The position numbers and the translations under genes are program-made. From JBEGTT01 sp041179245 (GTDB taxonomy: Bacteria > Pseudomonadota > Gammaproteobacteria > Burkholderiales > Rhodocyclaceae), in contig JBEGTT010000022.1 in the NCBI GenBank assembly GCA_041179245.1, positions 1-44,896 of the forward strand: a DNA stretch of 44,896 nt, in the 5' to 3' direction. Below are positions 17,359 through 26,107 of this stretch, piece by piece. How positions within the stretch are numbered: position 1 is the stretch's first letter; each line of letters begins with the position of its first letter. The notes below the pieces were generated by a model. The model was not told the DNA's origin. It saw nothing but the letters and a program-made list of their open reading frames with translations, and did not search any database.

Positions 17359-17712
17359 TTATGCCGGGGGGTTTGTTTTGTTGCGGCGTGCCTCAAGGCG
17401 TGCATGAAGCACGGCTTTTGCTGTTTCGTTGGAGTAGCTTTTCATTTCACCGCTGTCCAATGCATTGATGGTTTTTTGCAGGCGCTCGCGCAGCCATTCG
17501 GTGTAACCCGCCTCTGTAGGTTGGGCTGAGTCTTCCGGGTCAGCAGCGATGACCAAGGGGAGTGTCCGAGTCTTGTAAACTTGAGTCATAAAAACCCGAA
17601 GTGCTTCAGATGGGCTAATTCCCATCTCGCGTAGAACAGAAAAAGCGCCATCCTTGACGCGGGAGTTCAGGCGAAATTGAATTGTGGTGTCTACGTCTTG
17701 CGTGGTTGACAT
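17359..17712 (-). CDS. RelB/DinJ-family antitoxin
   Basis: A 117-residue protein with an N-terminal ribbon-helix-helix-like segment (IQFRLNSRVKDGAFSVLREM then GISPSEALRVFMTQV), typical of RelB/DinJ antitoxins, which bind DNA as dimers. The C-terminal tail (about 60-117) should wrap the toxin and is longer than in the shortest RelB proteins. The ATG at 17712 is chosen because AAGGAG lies six bases upstream. The frame stays open to 17772, but that stretch contains the promoter. It is the first gene of the toxin-antitoxin operon and probably represses it. Confidence 0.85.
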   Translation of the reverse strand: MSTTQDVDTTIQFRLNSRVKDGAFSVLREMGISPSEALRVFMTQVYKTRTLPLVIAADPEDSAQPTEAGYTEWLRERLQKTINALDSGEMKSYSNETAKAVLHARLEARRNKTNPPA

Positions 17713-17744
17713 ACCGATCTCCTTTGATGAAGGTTTGTGCTGCC

Positions 17745-17772
17745 AGTGTATGGACAGATTAAGAAAAGTCAA
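17745..17772 (-). promoter_or_regulatory. Sigma-70-type promoter of the toxin-antitoxin operon
   Basis: On the minus strand TTGACT (17772-17767) and TACACT (17750-17745) are separated by 16 bases and lie about 33 bases before the antitoxin ATG. An autorepressor would be expected to bind over or beside these boxes. No obvious operator palindrome was identified. Confidence 0.55.
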
Positions 17773-17881
17773 ATTCGCGAATCTGCAAACACAGGAACAT
17801 CTTGATGCCTTGACGATCTAACACCATATAGGCTTAACTTCGCCGCTCTTGAATTTTGAATTGTGCTGAAAGTATTACGCT

Positions 17882-18385
17882 ATGGCTTTGCTACCCATTC
17901 TTAAATTTCCTGATCCTCGCCTAAAACGGGTTGCCAGCCCTGTGACTGCATTTAATGACAGCCTGAAGCAGTTGGTCGCTGATATGGCCGAAACTATGTA
18001 CGAGGCTCCCGGCGTGGGGCTTGCCGCGACTCAAGTGGATGTGCACAAGCAGGTGGTGGTAATTGATACCAGTGAAGACAAAAATGATTTGCAGATATTT
18101 ATCAATCCGCTAATTACCGCGCGAGATGGTGAACAGGTTTATGAAGAGGGCTGTCTTTCCGTGCCCGGCATTTATGAAAAAGTGGATCGGGCAGAACACG
18201 TGGTGCTGAGTTATCAGGATGTTGATGGGAAGCCGTGTTCTATCGAGGCGACGGGCTTGCTTTCGGTGTGTATTCAGCACGAACTGGATCACCTGCAAGG
18301 TAAGGTGTTTCTTGATCGCTTGTCGCAACTTAAACAAACCCGTATCAAAGCCAAAATTGCCAAACAGGCACGGGAAACCCTATGA
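17882..18385 (+). CDS. def: Peptide deformylase
   Basis: A 167-residue enzyme that removes the N-formyl group from nascent proteins. All three motifs are present: GVGLAATQ (motif I), EEGCLSVPG (motif II with the metal-binding cysteine) and QHELDHLQG (motif III, HExxH, two metal histidines and the catalytic glutamate). Length is normal for the class I bacterial enzyme. It overlaps fmt by four bases (ATGA), so the two steps of formyl cycling, addition to Met-tRNA and removal from the protein, are co-translated. A possible promoter is TTGACG at 17810 with TTAACT at 17834 (18-base spacer), of modest quality. Confidence 0.97.
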   Translation: MALLPILKFPDPRLKRVASPVTAFNDSLKQLVADMAETMYEAPGVGLAATQVDVHKQVVVIDTSEDKNDLQIFINPLITARDGEQVYEEGCLSVPGIYEKVDRAEHVVLSYQDVDGKPCSIEATGLLSVCIQHELDHLQGKVFLDRLSQLKQTRIKAKIAKQARETL

Positions 18386-19302
18386 AGATTATTTTTGCCG
18401 GTACGCCGGAATTCGCAGCGGCTTCGCTTGATGCGTTGATAACGGCGGGCCACGAAGTGGTGTTAGTGCTCACTCAGCCAGATCGACCTGCTGGACGCGG
18501 AATGAAGTTGCAAGCATCACCCGTTAAACAACGAGCTGAGAAATCTGGGATTCCGGTTTATCAACCTGAAAAGCTACGTTCCCCTGAGTCGTGGGCGGCA
18601 ATTCAGGCCACTGAAGCGGATCTGATGGTGGTGGTGGCCTATGGAATTATTCTGCCTCAAGCGGTGTTGGATATTCCCCGTTTAGGCTGCTTCAATGTTC
18701 ATGCTTCGTTGCTCCCACGTTGGCGTGGTGCTGCGCCGATTCATCGAGCCATTGAAGCGGGCGATGCCGAAACTGGCGTGTGCATCATGCAGATGGACGC
18801 TGGGTTGGATACCGGGCCGGTGTTGAGCCGTACAGCCTTGCCTATCGCTTTAGCAGAAACAACTGCAACGTTGCATGACAAACTCGCCGCACTGGGGGCG
18901 GAACTGCTTTGCCAGACGCTAGCAAATCCACTACCTGAGCCAGTTGCACAATCCGAGGTGGGCGTGACTTATGCCCACAAAATTGCAAAAGCCGAATCCC
19001 GCATTGACTGGGAAAAATCCGCCGTTGAAATTGATCGCCAGATTCGGGCGTTTAATCCTTTTCCTGCTGCTAGTTTTGTGTGGGGAGAGCAGCTTTTCAA
19101 AGTCTGGGCCGCCAAGCCGGTTGAGGTTCTGGGTGTGGGTGTTCCGGGTGAAGTCAGTCATGCTGGCCCGGATGGGCTATTTGTTACCTGTAGCAAAGGG
19201 AGCTTGATGATTCAGACCCTGCAACCATCTAATAGCCGGCGCATGGAAATCGCCGACTATCTGGCCGGGCACGACATTCCAGCGGGGACTGTGTTTAGCT
19301 GA
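18382..19302 (+). CDS. fmt: Methionyl-tRNA formyltransferase
   Basis: A 306-residue enzyme that transfers formyl from 10-formyltetrahydrofolate to Met-tRNAfMet. The N-terminal Rossmann domain starts MKIIFAGTPEFAA. The catalytic signature HASLLPRWRGAAPI carries the conserved N-x-H pair (FNVHASLLP), and the folate loop LTQPDRPAGRG is intact. The C-terminal tRNA-binding domain is complete. It is the last gene of the def-fmt pair. The neighbours common in relatives (rsmB, htpX) are missing; a convergent nuclease gene follows after 38 bases. Confidence 0.97.
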   Translation: MKIIFAGTPEFAAASLDALITAGHEVVLVLTQPDRPAGRGMKLQASPVKQRAEKSGIPVYQPEKLRSPESWAAIQATEADLMVVVAYGIILPQAVLDIPRLGCFNVHASLLPRWRGAAPIHRAIEAGDAETGVCIMQMDAGLDTGPVLSRTALPIALAETTATLHDKLAALGAELLCQTLANPLPEPVAQSEVGVTYAHKIAKAESRIDWEKSAVEIDRQIRAFNPFPAASFVWGEQLFKVWAAKPVEVLGVGVPGEVSHAGPDGLFVTCSKGSLMIQTLQPSNSRRMEIADYLAGHDIPAGTVFS

Positions 19303-19321
19303 AGGAGAAACGAAAACGCAC

Positions 19322-19343
19322 AACGCCAGAGCAGGCGTTTCTA
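19322..19343 (+). terminator. Candidate fmt terminator between convergent genes
   Basis: AACGCC (19322-19327) pairs with GGCGTT (19334-19339) around AGAGCA and is followed by TTCTAA. A second, stronger stem, ACGCCGTT/AACGGCGT (19344-19367), lies just inside the end of the convergent nuclease gene. The T-run is short, so efficiency is uncertain. Confidence 0.4.
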
Positions 19344-20285
19344 ACGCCGTTCCACATGAAACGGCGTCCTGAGTTCTTTGCCCAAAGCCGTTTCCAGAAC
19401 TAAGGCCAAGCGTTTTCCGGCAACCACCAACTGACGATTGGTAACGGTTTGTGATCGTCGAATGAAGGTTGTGGTTAGGATAGTTTGATCCGAGAGATTT
19501 CCCGGCGGGTAGGAAAACTGGCGGCTGACCCGAAAGTTGTCGGCCCGCCAACGGGCAAAGTCGGGCCGAGTTTCTGCCAGCGAAACGTGTTCGGAAACCA
19601 TCAGCGTATCAGCAAGGTGCATCAGGGCTGTGCCGCGCAAACTGGATTTCCCTGGCAGATCGTCCCAAAAGGCGTGGAGATTGGTATTCCGGTTGCTGTT
19701 GCCATCAAAAACCATCACCGATACTTCATTGCCACCCCGATCATCGCGAAAACCGTTATGCAGCGGTTGGTGGGCGTCGCCGACTAAATGCAACAGCCAG
19801 ACTAGGGCATAGGCTCGCGTACTAGCGGGGTGATGTGTGTCTTGAAGTAAGGTGTATAGCGTCGCCAGGGCTGAATAAATATGGTCGTCATGCACTGAGT
19901 CATTGGCTTCTGTGTAGTGCCAGCGGGAATGTTTTTCCATATCGGGGAAACCGGGTAAACGTGTGGGTTCTCCATCCTGATGAGAAAATCGCGGGTCACG
20001 ACGAATATCGTCGGCCCATGTTGATGCTTCGGCAAAGACCAGCAAGGCGGGATCACCCCCACCCCCGGCTTGGCTGGAAATGGTGGCCTTGGCCCAGCTT
20101 TCGTAATCAGGGTGTTGCTGTAACAAATGCGTGCACACTTGACGAACGGCAGGGCTGATATTGGTCCACGCTAAATGGGCTACTAGCCGATGCCCAGCAC
20201 CGTTCCAGGCGCAGGCCGGTGGAGTCCAAAGTAAGCATCCCAGAAAACAAACCCGCAAAAACGGATAGTCAAATGTCAATTTCAT
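19341..20285 (-). CDS. Secreted S1/P1-family zinc nuclease
   Basis: A 314-residue protein with a signal peptide (1-26, cleavage expected after ACA). This would expose W27 as the mature N-terminus, the residue whose free amino group binds zinc in P1 nuclease. The other zinc ligands follow in order and spacing: H32, D92 (WADDIR), H123 (WHY), H166 and D170 (HLVGD), H176 (PLH), and H204 and D208 (NLHAFWDD). The spacings H-4-D, H-10-H and H-4-D match the P1 pattern. It should cleave single-stranded nucleic acid or 3'-nucleotides in the periplasm or medium, for nutrient scavenging. GGAGGA lies 12 bases before the ATG, a long spacing. It is divergent from the SemiSWEET gene with 55 bases between the starts. 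Confidence 0.9.
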   Translation of the reverse strand: MKLTFDYPFLRVCFLGCLLWTPPACAWNGAGHRLVAHLAWTNISPAVRQVCTHLLQQHPDYESWAKATISSQAGGGGDPALLVFAEASTWADDIRRDPRFSHQDGEPTRLPGFPDMEKHSRWHYTEANDSVHDDHIYSALATLYTLLQDTHHPASTRAYALVWLLHLVGDAHQPLHNGFRDDRGGNEVSVMVFDGNSNRNTNLHAFWDDLPGKSSLRGTALMHLADTLMVSEHVSLAETRPDFARWRADNFRVSRQFSYPPGNLSDQTILTTTFIRRSQTVTNRQLVVAGKRLALVLETALGKELRTPFHVERR

Positions 20286-20340
20286 GGAGTGGCATTATCC
20301 TCCGAGTGACAACGAGCGGGTGAGGCGCCAGAATCGGGGC

Positions 20341-20607
20341 ATGGAAATATTCTCGACACTTGACCTAGTTGGTTTTCTGGCCGCAACATTCACCACCATT
20401 GCGTTCATACCGCAAGCGTTGAAGTCGTGGAAAACCCGGGATCTTTCGGGCATCTCTTTGCCAATGTATGCCCTGTTTACCTTGGGCGTTGGGTTTTGGC
20501 TGATTTACGGAATTTTGATAACCAGTTGGCCGATCATGATCGGCAACAGCATCACCTTCGCACTCGCCAGTATGGTACTGATCCTGAAAATCCGTGACCG
20601 TCACTAA
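20341..20607 (+). CDS. SemiSWEET-type small transporter (MtN3/PQ-loop family)
   Basis: An 88-residue protein with three predicted membrane helices (about 5-25, 38-58, 63-83). The PQ motif is FIPQALKSWKTRDLSGIS, followed by PMYALFTLGVGFWLIYG. SemiSWEETs work as dimers and mostly move sugars by facilitated diffusion; the substrate here is unknown. The frame is open from 20284, but those codons overlap the start of the divergent nuclease gene. The ATG at 20341 begins the conserved protein, although its ribosome binding site is poor (GGGGC). Short overall length is normal for the family. Confidence 0.85.
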   Translation: MEIFSTLDLVGFLAATFTTIAFIPQALKSWKTRDLSGISLPMYALFTLGVGFWLIYGILITSWPIMIGNSITFALASMVLILKIRDRH

Positions 20608-20624
20608 TCGTCATTAATCGCTGC

Positions 20625-22103
20625 TTAACTCGAACAACTGACTTCCAGATCACTCGCCCAATCCGGCGGCAGCGCTGCCAGCGCTTCGTTTTCCGGTTGC
20701 TCGGCAAAGGGTTGGGACAGGCAATCGTACACCCGCGCCACCTCGCTGAAGTCGCCTGACTCGGCTTTGCGAATTGCTTGCTCCGCCACCCAATTACGCA
20801 GGATGAACTTGGGATTCGCCGCCAACATGGCGGTTTGCCGCGCTTCATCGGGATCAATCTCAAAGCCCAAGCGCTCGCGCCAAAGCGTCAGCCACGCCGC
20901 ACATTGTGCGCGATCCACATACACATCGGCCAAGCGCTCATCGGCAGCAGAAGGCTGTCGTCCCACATGGCTCAAGCGGCGAAAAAACAAGGGGTAATCG
21001 AGTTGATTGGCGGCTAAATGCTGAAACAACTTAGCGAACAAAATTTCGTCATCTGAACATTCCTGATCAAGCCCCAATTTCTGACGCGTCAAGCGATCAA
21101 AACACTGGGCATAGGCTTGTGGGTAGGAGGTTTGTACGACCACCATTGCCTCCTCTTCGCTAGCCATCAAGGGGCTCAAGGCATTTGCTAAAGCATAACA
21201 ATTCCATTGCCCAATCTGGGGTTGGTTGGCGTAGGAATAACGGCCTTGCGGATCAGAATGGTTGCAAATGTGGTCAGGGTTAAACGCTTCCATGAACCCA
21301 AACGGGCCGTAATCCAGCGTCAGGCCAAGAATGGACATATTGTCTGTATTCATCACCCCGTGCATGAAGCCAACGGCCATCCAGTGCGTCATCAACTCAG
21401 CGGTACGCTGGGTTACGTCACGCAACAAATGCTCATAAGGATTGCCAGGCAAATCACGGAGTTCAGGGCGGAAATGGTCAATCACATGGTCAGCCAAGAT
21501 TTTCAGAGCGGCCACATCGTTGCGAGCGGCCCAATGTTGAAATGTGCCAAAGCGGATAAAACTGGGGGCCATGCGGCACACCACGGCGGCTTTTTCCCAC
21601 GTTTCCCGCCGCACCGGAAGCGATGAAGTCACCAGCGACAAAGCGCGAGTAGTGGGAATGCCCAGCGCGGCCATCGCCTCCGAACACAGATATTCCCGAA
21701 TGGAGGAACGCAACACCGCGCGGCCATCGGCACGACGAGAATAAGGCGTATCGCCCGCCCCCTTGAGTTGTAGCTCCCAATGCTGCTCAGCTATCGTCAC
21801 ACCACCCAGCGAATGCGCCCGACCATCGCCCAACTGCCCCGCCCAAATTCCAAACTGATGCCCCGAATACACCGCCGCTAAAGGATCGCTGCCGGGTAGC
21901 AAAGCGCTCCCAGAAAAATAGTCGGCCCAATTCGGGTCGCTTAACGCCTGCTCATCCAAAACAAGCAAGGCTGCCGCAGAGGGGCTGGCGTGAACTAACT
22001 GCGGACGAGGCAAACCTTCCGGGGCTAAGCGGGTATAGAACTTTGCCGGTAATGCGCCAAAGCGAGAATCTAAAGCGAGCGTTTCAAGGGTATAGGCAGT
22101 CAT
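20625..22103 (-). CDS. selO: SelO family protein adenylyltransferase (YdiU)
   Basis: SelO is a pseudokinase-fold enzyme that transfers AMP from ATP to protein Ser, Thr or Tyr and is linked to oxidative stress. Family landmarks are YSGHQFGIWAGQLGDGRA near the N-terminus, the nucleotide lysine segment LKGAGDTPYSRRADGRAVL, the catalytic stretch HGVMNTDNMSILG and the metal-binding DYGPFGFMEAF. The conserved C-terminal end is SDLEVSCSS, where a cysteine sits at the position occupied by selenocysteine in eukaryotic homologues. The ATG at 22103 gives 492 residues. A GTG at 22124 would add seven, and neither has a clear ribosome binding site. It is divergent from metG, leaving a 126-base shared upstream region. 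Confidence 0.93.
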   Translation of the reverse strand: MTAYTLETLALDSRFGALPAKFYTRLAPEGLPRPQLVHASPSAAALLVLDEQALSDPNWADYFSGSALLPGSDPLAAVYSGHQFGIWAGQLGDGRAHSLGGVTIAEQHWELQLKGAGDTPYSRRADGRAVLRSSIREYLCSEAMAALGIPTTRALSLVTSSLPVRRETWEKAAVVCRMAPSFIRFGTFQHWAARNDVAALKILADHVIDHFRPELRDLPGNPYEHLLRDVTQRTAELMTHWMAVGFMHGVMNTDNMSILGLTLDYGPFGFMEAFNPDHICNHSDPQGRYSYANQPQIGQWNCYALANALSPLMASEEEAMVVVQTSYPQAYAQCFDRLTRQKLGLDQECSDDEILFAKLFQHLAANQLDYPLFFRRLSHVGRQPSAADERLADVYVDRAQCAAWLTLWRERLGFEIDPDEARQTAMLAANPKFILRNWVAEQAIRKAESGDFSEVARVYDCLSQPFAEQPENEALAALPPDWASDLEVSCSS

Positions 22104-22229
22104 GCTTTTACAGACCGAAGACACCCGGATTCGTTCCCCGCACCGGCCATCCCAGCGCTAATCCCTGGCCCGAGTAGGGCTTGCGTCGGCTAAAATGCCA
22201 GACTTTCTGCATTTTCAGGCTGCATCCCT

Positions 22230-24341
22230 ATGACGCGCAAAATTCTGGTCACTTCTGCCCTTCCCTACGCCAACGGCGCCATCCACCTCGGCCACTTGGT
22301 GGAATACATCCAAACGGACATCTGGGTACGCTTTCAAAAGATGCGAGGGAATGAATGTTGGTACGTCTGTGCGGATGACACGCATGGCACGCCGATCATG
22401 CTGCGCGCGGAAAAAGAAGGCATTACGCCAGAACAACTGATTGCCCGCGTTCACGGCGAACATTCCCGTGACTTTGCCGGATTCGGCGTGGCGTTCGACA
22501 ACTACTATTCGACCAATACCCCTGAAACCCAAGAATGCGCAAACACGATTTATGGTCGCCTGATGGATGCCGGATTGATCGAAACGCGCAGCATTGAGCA
22601 GTATTACGATCCACAAAAGGAAATGTTCCTACCGGACCGTTTCATCAAAGGTGAATGTCCCAAGTGTGGTGCCAAAGACCAATACGGCGATAACTGTGAG
22701 TCCTGCGGTGCCGCTTACGCCCCTACCGAACTGGTCAATCCTTACTCTGCCGTTTCCGGTGCCAAGCCGGAATTACGCACCTCTGAACATTACTTCTTCA
22801 AGCTGTCCGACCCACGCTGTGAAGCGTTTTTGCGCCAATACACCAGCAAAGACAACGGTGTGTTGCAGCCGGAAGCAGCGAACAAAATGCAGGAATGGCT
22901 AGGCGCACCGGGCGATAACAAACTGACCGATTGGGATATTTCCCGCGACGCGCCGTATTTCGGATTTGAAATCCCTAACGCCCCCGGTAAATATTTCTAC
23001 GTTTGGCTGGATGCACCAATTGGTTACATGGGTTCGTTCAAGAATCTGTGCGCGAAAAACGGGCTGGATTTCAACGAATACTTCAAGCCCGACGCTCAAA
23101 CCGAGCTATATCACTTCATTGGCAAAGACATTCTCTACTTCCACGCCCTGTTCTGGCCCGCCGAACTCGCCCATGCTGGCTTCCGCACACCAACCAAGAT
23201 TTTTGCCCACGGCTTCCTGACCGTCGATGGCGCGAAGATGTCCAAGTCTCGCGGCACTTTCATCACCGCTGAAAGTTACTTACAAACCGGCCTGAACCCA
23301 GAATGGCTGCGGTATTACTTCGCCGCCAAGCTCAACGGCACGATGGAAGACATCGACCTGAATCTGGAAGATTTTGTAGCGCGGGTGAATTCCGATTTGA
23401 TTGGCAAATACGTCAACATCGCCAGTCGCTGTGCCGGGTTTATCAGCAAACGGTTTGACGGCAAGCTGGCTAAGGTAGGCACGCATTCGGTGATCGACGA
23501 GATTCGCGCCGCCGCGCAAGCCATCGAAGCCTCTTATGAAGCCCGTGATTTTGGCCGTGCCGTGCGTGACATCATGACCTTGGCCGACAAAGCCAATGTC
23601 TGGATTGCTGGGGCCAAACCTTGGGAAGTTGCCAAACAGGAAGGGCAGGACAAACAGCTACTCCAGATTTGTACCGAAGCGCTGGAAATCTTCCGCCTGC
23701 TCTCGTTGTACCTCAAACCCATCCTGCCAAATCTAGCAAAAGCCGTGGAAGATTTTCTACGAATCGAGCCGTTAACTTGGGCTGATGTCGCCACAAATCC
23801 TCTCGATGAGCACACCATCCAGCCGTATAACCATCTGATGACCCGCGTCGACGCCAAACAAATTGCTGCCTTGGTCGAAGCCAATAAAGCCACCTTAGAA
23901 GCTACACCAAACACGCCATCCGCCGAACCAGCCAAGGCAGTTCAAATCGACCAGCACCATCTTCCGCATCAGCAACCCGAAACTGCGGCGGAGGGTGCAT
24001 TTGAGCCGTTCTGTAATATCGACGACTTCGGCAAGATTGATCTACGGGTTGCGCGGATCGCCAACGCTGAACACGTCGAAGGTGCGGCCAAACTGTTGAA
24101 ACTGACACTAGACATCGGCACTGCTCAAAAAACCGTTTTTGCCGGCATCAAGTCGGCCTACGACCCAGCCAAGCTGATAGGTCGCCTAACGGTGATAGTG
24201 GCGAATCTGGCACCACGCAAGATGAAGTTCGGTTTGTCCGAAGGTATGGTGCTGGCCGCTAGCGACGAAACGGGAGAAGTCCCCGGCCTATTTTTGTTGT
24301 CGCCTGATAGCGGCGCACAACCCGGCATGCGCATCAAATAA
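22230..24341 (+). CDS. metG: Methionyl-tRNA synthetase
   Basis: A 703-residue class I synthetase charging tRNA-Met. The HIGH-type motif is HLGH in SALPYANGAIHLGHLVEY. The zinc knuckle is CPKC-x9-CESC, and the KMSKS loop is DGAKMSKSRGTF. The anticodon-binding helical domain is complete. A C-terminal OB-fold tRNA-binding domain (about 595-703, starting CNIDDFGKIDLRVARI) is fused by a proline/alanine-rich linker, the dimeric long form. A TAAAAT box at 22191-22196 could be its -10, with no good -35. The codons just before the ATG lack a strong ribosome binding site. It is followed after 16 bases by the SulP gene. Confidence 0.97.
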   Translation: MTRKILVTSALPYANGAIHLGHLVEYIQTDIWVRFQKMRGNECWYVCADDTHGTPIMLRAEKEGITPEQLIARVHGEHSRDFAGFGVAFDNYYSTNTPETQECANTIYGRLMDAGLIETRSIEQYYDPQKEMFLPDRFIKGECPKCGAKDQYGDNCESCGAAYAPTELVNPYSAVSGAKPELRTSEHYFFKLSDPRCEAFLRQYTSKDNGVLQPEAANKMQEWLGAPGDNKLTDWDISRDAPYFGFEIPNAPGKYFYVWLDAPIGYMGSFKNLCAKNGLDFNEYFKPDAQTELYHFIGKDILYFHALFWPAELAHAGFRTPTKIFAHGFLTVDGAKMSKSRGTFITAESYLQTGLNPEWLRYYFAAKLNGTMEDIDLNLEDFVARVNSDLIGKYVNIASRCAGFISKRFDGKLAKVGTHSVIDEIRAAAQAIEASYEARDFGRAVRDIMTLADKANVWIAGAKPWEVAKQEGQDKQLLQICTEALEIFRLLSLYLKPILPNLAKAVEDFLRIEPLTWADVATNPLDEHTIQPYNHLMTRVDAKQIAALVEANKATLEATPNTPSAEPAKAVQIDQHHLPHQQPETAAEGAFEPFCNIDDFGKIDLRVARIANAEHVEGAAKLLKLTLDIGTAQKTVFAGIKSAYDPAKLIGRLTVIVANLAPRKMKFGLSEGMVLAASDETGEVPGLFLLSPDSGAQPGMRIK

Positions 24342-24357
24342 CTGAAAGGATTCCCTC

Positions 24358-26022
24358 ATGTCTGTGCGTTCAATTCTCTCTAGCCTGGTATTTCGCCCCA
24401 AGCTGCTGGACTGCTTACCGGGTTATAACCGCCATCAATTGGGTTTGGATGTTGCCTCGGGCATTACCGTTGGCGTCTTGGCGTTGCCACTGGCAATGGC
24501 GTTTGCGATTGCCTCAGGATGCACGCCGACCGCCGGGATTTGGACCGCGATTGTTGCCGGCCTGATTATTTCAGCGCTTGGGGGTTCGCGGGTACAAATC
24601 GGCGGCCCAACCGGTGCCTTCATTCCCATCGTCTACGGCATTGTGGTGATGTACGGGTTTGGCAATCTGCTGATTGCGACCATGCTTGCGGGTGTTTTTC
24701 TGCTCATCATGGGTTTTGCCCGCTTGGGGCAATTCATCCGTTTTATCCCCGTGACGGTGGTGATTGGTTTTACCAACGGAATCGCCGTGGTAATTTTCAT
24801 GGCCCAGCTCAAAGATTTTATGGGCTTGGATATTGAACAAGTCCCAGCAGAATTCTTTGGCAAAGTCCGCGTATTGGCGACCGAAGCACATACCGTCGAC
24901 CTGCAAACGCTCGCGTTATCAACCATTTGTTTGATTTTTTTACTTTCCTACGGACGTATTTCCGGCTGGTTCCCACTGCTTAAAAAGATCCCCGGCCAGT
25001 TGTTAGTGCTGGTTCTGGGCACCGTTGGCGCAATGCTAGCTGGGCTGGATGTAGAAACTATTGGTAGCCGGTTTAACGGCATTCCTCAAGAAGTCCCGCC
25101 CTTTTCGTTACCGCCGTTATCGCTGGAAACCTTGGGCAAACTGATTTCTCCGGCCATCACCATTGCGCTGTTGGGAGCGATTGAGTCCTTGTTGTCTGCT
25201 CGGGTGGCCGATGGTGCCATTGACGATCGCCATGACCCGAATCAGGAGCTGATTGCTCAAGGCCTCGCCAATATCGCAGCGCCATTGTTCGGTGGTTTTG
25301 CTGCAACGGGGGCGATTGCCCGCACTACCACCAATGTTCGTGCTGGGGGGCGCACCCCGGTTGCCGGGATTGTGCATGCGCTGGTCTTGATGCTGATTGT
25401 GCTGGTGGCGGCCCCGCTGGCTGAACACGTACCGCTTGGCGTGTTATCTGCCATTGTGATGGTCACGGCTATCAACATGGGCGAATGGCACGAGTTCAAG
25501 GAACTGCGTCGTTATTCAGTCAATTACCGCACCATTTTGCTCGCCACCTTCTTGGTGACAGTAATTTTTGATCTGACCATAGCCGTGGAATTGGGCATGC
25601 TGCTGGCCTGTTTGTTCTTCATCTACCGGATGTCAGAACTCACCCGCGTTGAACCGATTCAACTTGAAACCCTCATTAGTCAGCATAACGTGGTGGCCTA
25701 CGGAATTTATGGTTCATTGTTTTTTGGTGCCATCAACAAGGTGGAAGGGCTGATCAAGCCGGGAGAAACGCCGCCAGAAGTGTTTATTCTGGACGCCAGT
25801 CGCTTGATTCAACTGGATACCACCGGCCTTGAAGCTTTGGAAAACCTGCATAACCAACTTGCCAAGGTGTTCTCCCAACTGATTATTTGTGGGCTGAATC
25901 CCCAACCTGGCTCATTAATGCTGCGGTCAGGGTTCATTGATGCAGTCGGTGAAGAAAACGTGTGTGACACGCTGGCCCGTGCTGAAATGCGAGCCAACAC
26001 CCTGCTGCACAAAATGGCTTAA
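24358..26022 (+). CDS. SulP-family anion transporter with STAS domain
   Basis: A 554-residue inner-membrane protein. The N-terminal 420 residues are hydrophobic with the two seven-helix repeats of the SLC26/SulP fold. The conserved N-terminal motif GVLALPLAMAFAIASG and the segment GGSRVQIGGPTGAFIPI are clear. The C-terminal STAS domain (about 435-550) has the strand-helix core VFILDASRLIQLDTTGLEAL. Substrate (sulfate, bicarbonate or a dicarboxylate) cannot be told from sequence. No sulfate-assimilation genes are adjacent. A beta-carbonic anhydrase lies a few kilobases away, which would suit bicarbonate, but this link is weak. AAAGGA precedes the ATG by seven bases. It could be co-transcribed with metG. 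Confidence 0.92.
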   Translation: MSVRSILSSLVFRPKLLDCLPGYNRHQLGLDVASGITVGVLALPLAMAFAIASGCTPTAGIWTAIVAGLIISALGGSRVQIGGPTGAFIPIVYGIVVMYGFGNLLIATMLAGVFLLIMGFARLGQFIRFIPVTVVIGFTNGIAVVIFMAQLKDFMGLDIEQVPAEFFGKVRVLATEAHTVDLQTLALSTICLIFLLSYGRISGWFPLLKKIPGQLLVLVLGTVGAMLAGLDVETIGSRFNGIPQEVPPFSLPPLSLETLGKLISPAITIALLGAIESLLSARVADGAIDDRHDPNQELIAQGLANIAAPLFGGFAATGAIARTTTNVRAGGRTPVAGIVHALVLMLIVLVAAPLAEHVPLGVLSAIVMVTAINMGEWHEFKELRRYSVNYRTILLATFLVTVIFDLTIAVELGMLLACLFFIYRMSELTRVEPIQLETLISQHNVVAYGIYGSLFFGAINKVEGLIKPGETPPEVFILDASRLIQLDTTGLEALENLHNQLAKVFSQLIICGLNPQPGSLMLRSGFIDAVGEENVCDTLARAEMRANTLLHKMA

Positions 26023-26066
26023 TGGATTAACTACGCCTTTCGAGGAATCAAGCCCGTGGGACGCCC

Positions 26067-26075
26067 TGCTATAAT
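26067..26075 (+). promoter_or_regulatory. Extended -10 promoter of the hemA operon
   Basis: TGCTATAAT is a perfect extended -10 (TGnTATAAT). No good -35 is found at 16-18 bases upstream, as expected for this promoter class. Transcription would begin near 26082, leaving a leader of only about 26 bases before the hemA ATG at 26108. Confidence 0.65.
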
Positions 26076-26107
26076 CTGCGCCCCGCCGGCTTCACTCCCA
26101 TTCCCCC

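Noticed and set aside
17849..17878. TTGAAT-18-TATTAC as a promoter for def
   Set aside because: The implied start would fall after the def ATG at 17882. The upstream TTGACG/TTAACT pair is a better, though still modest, candidate.
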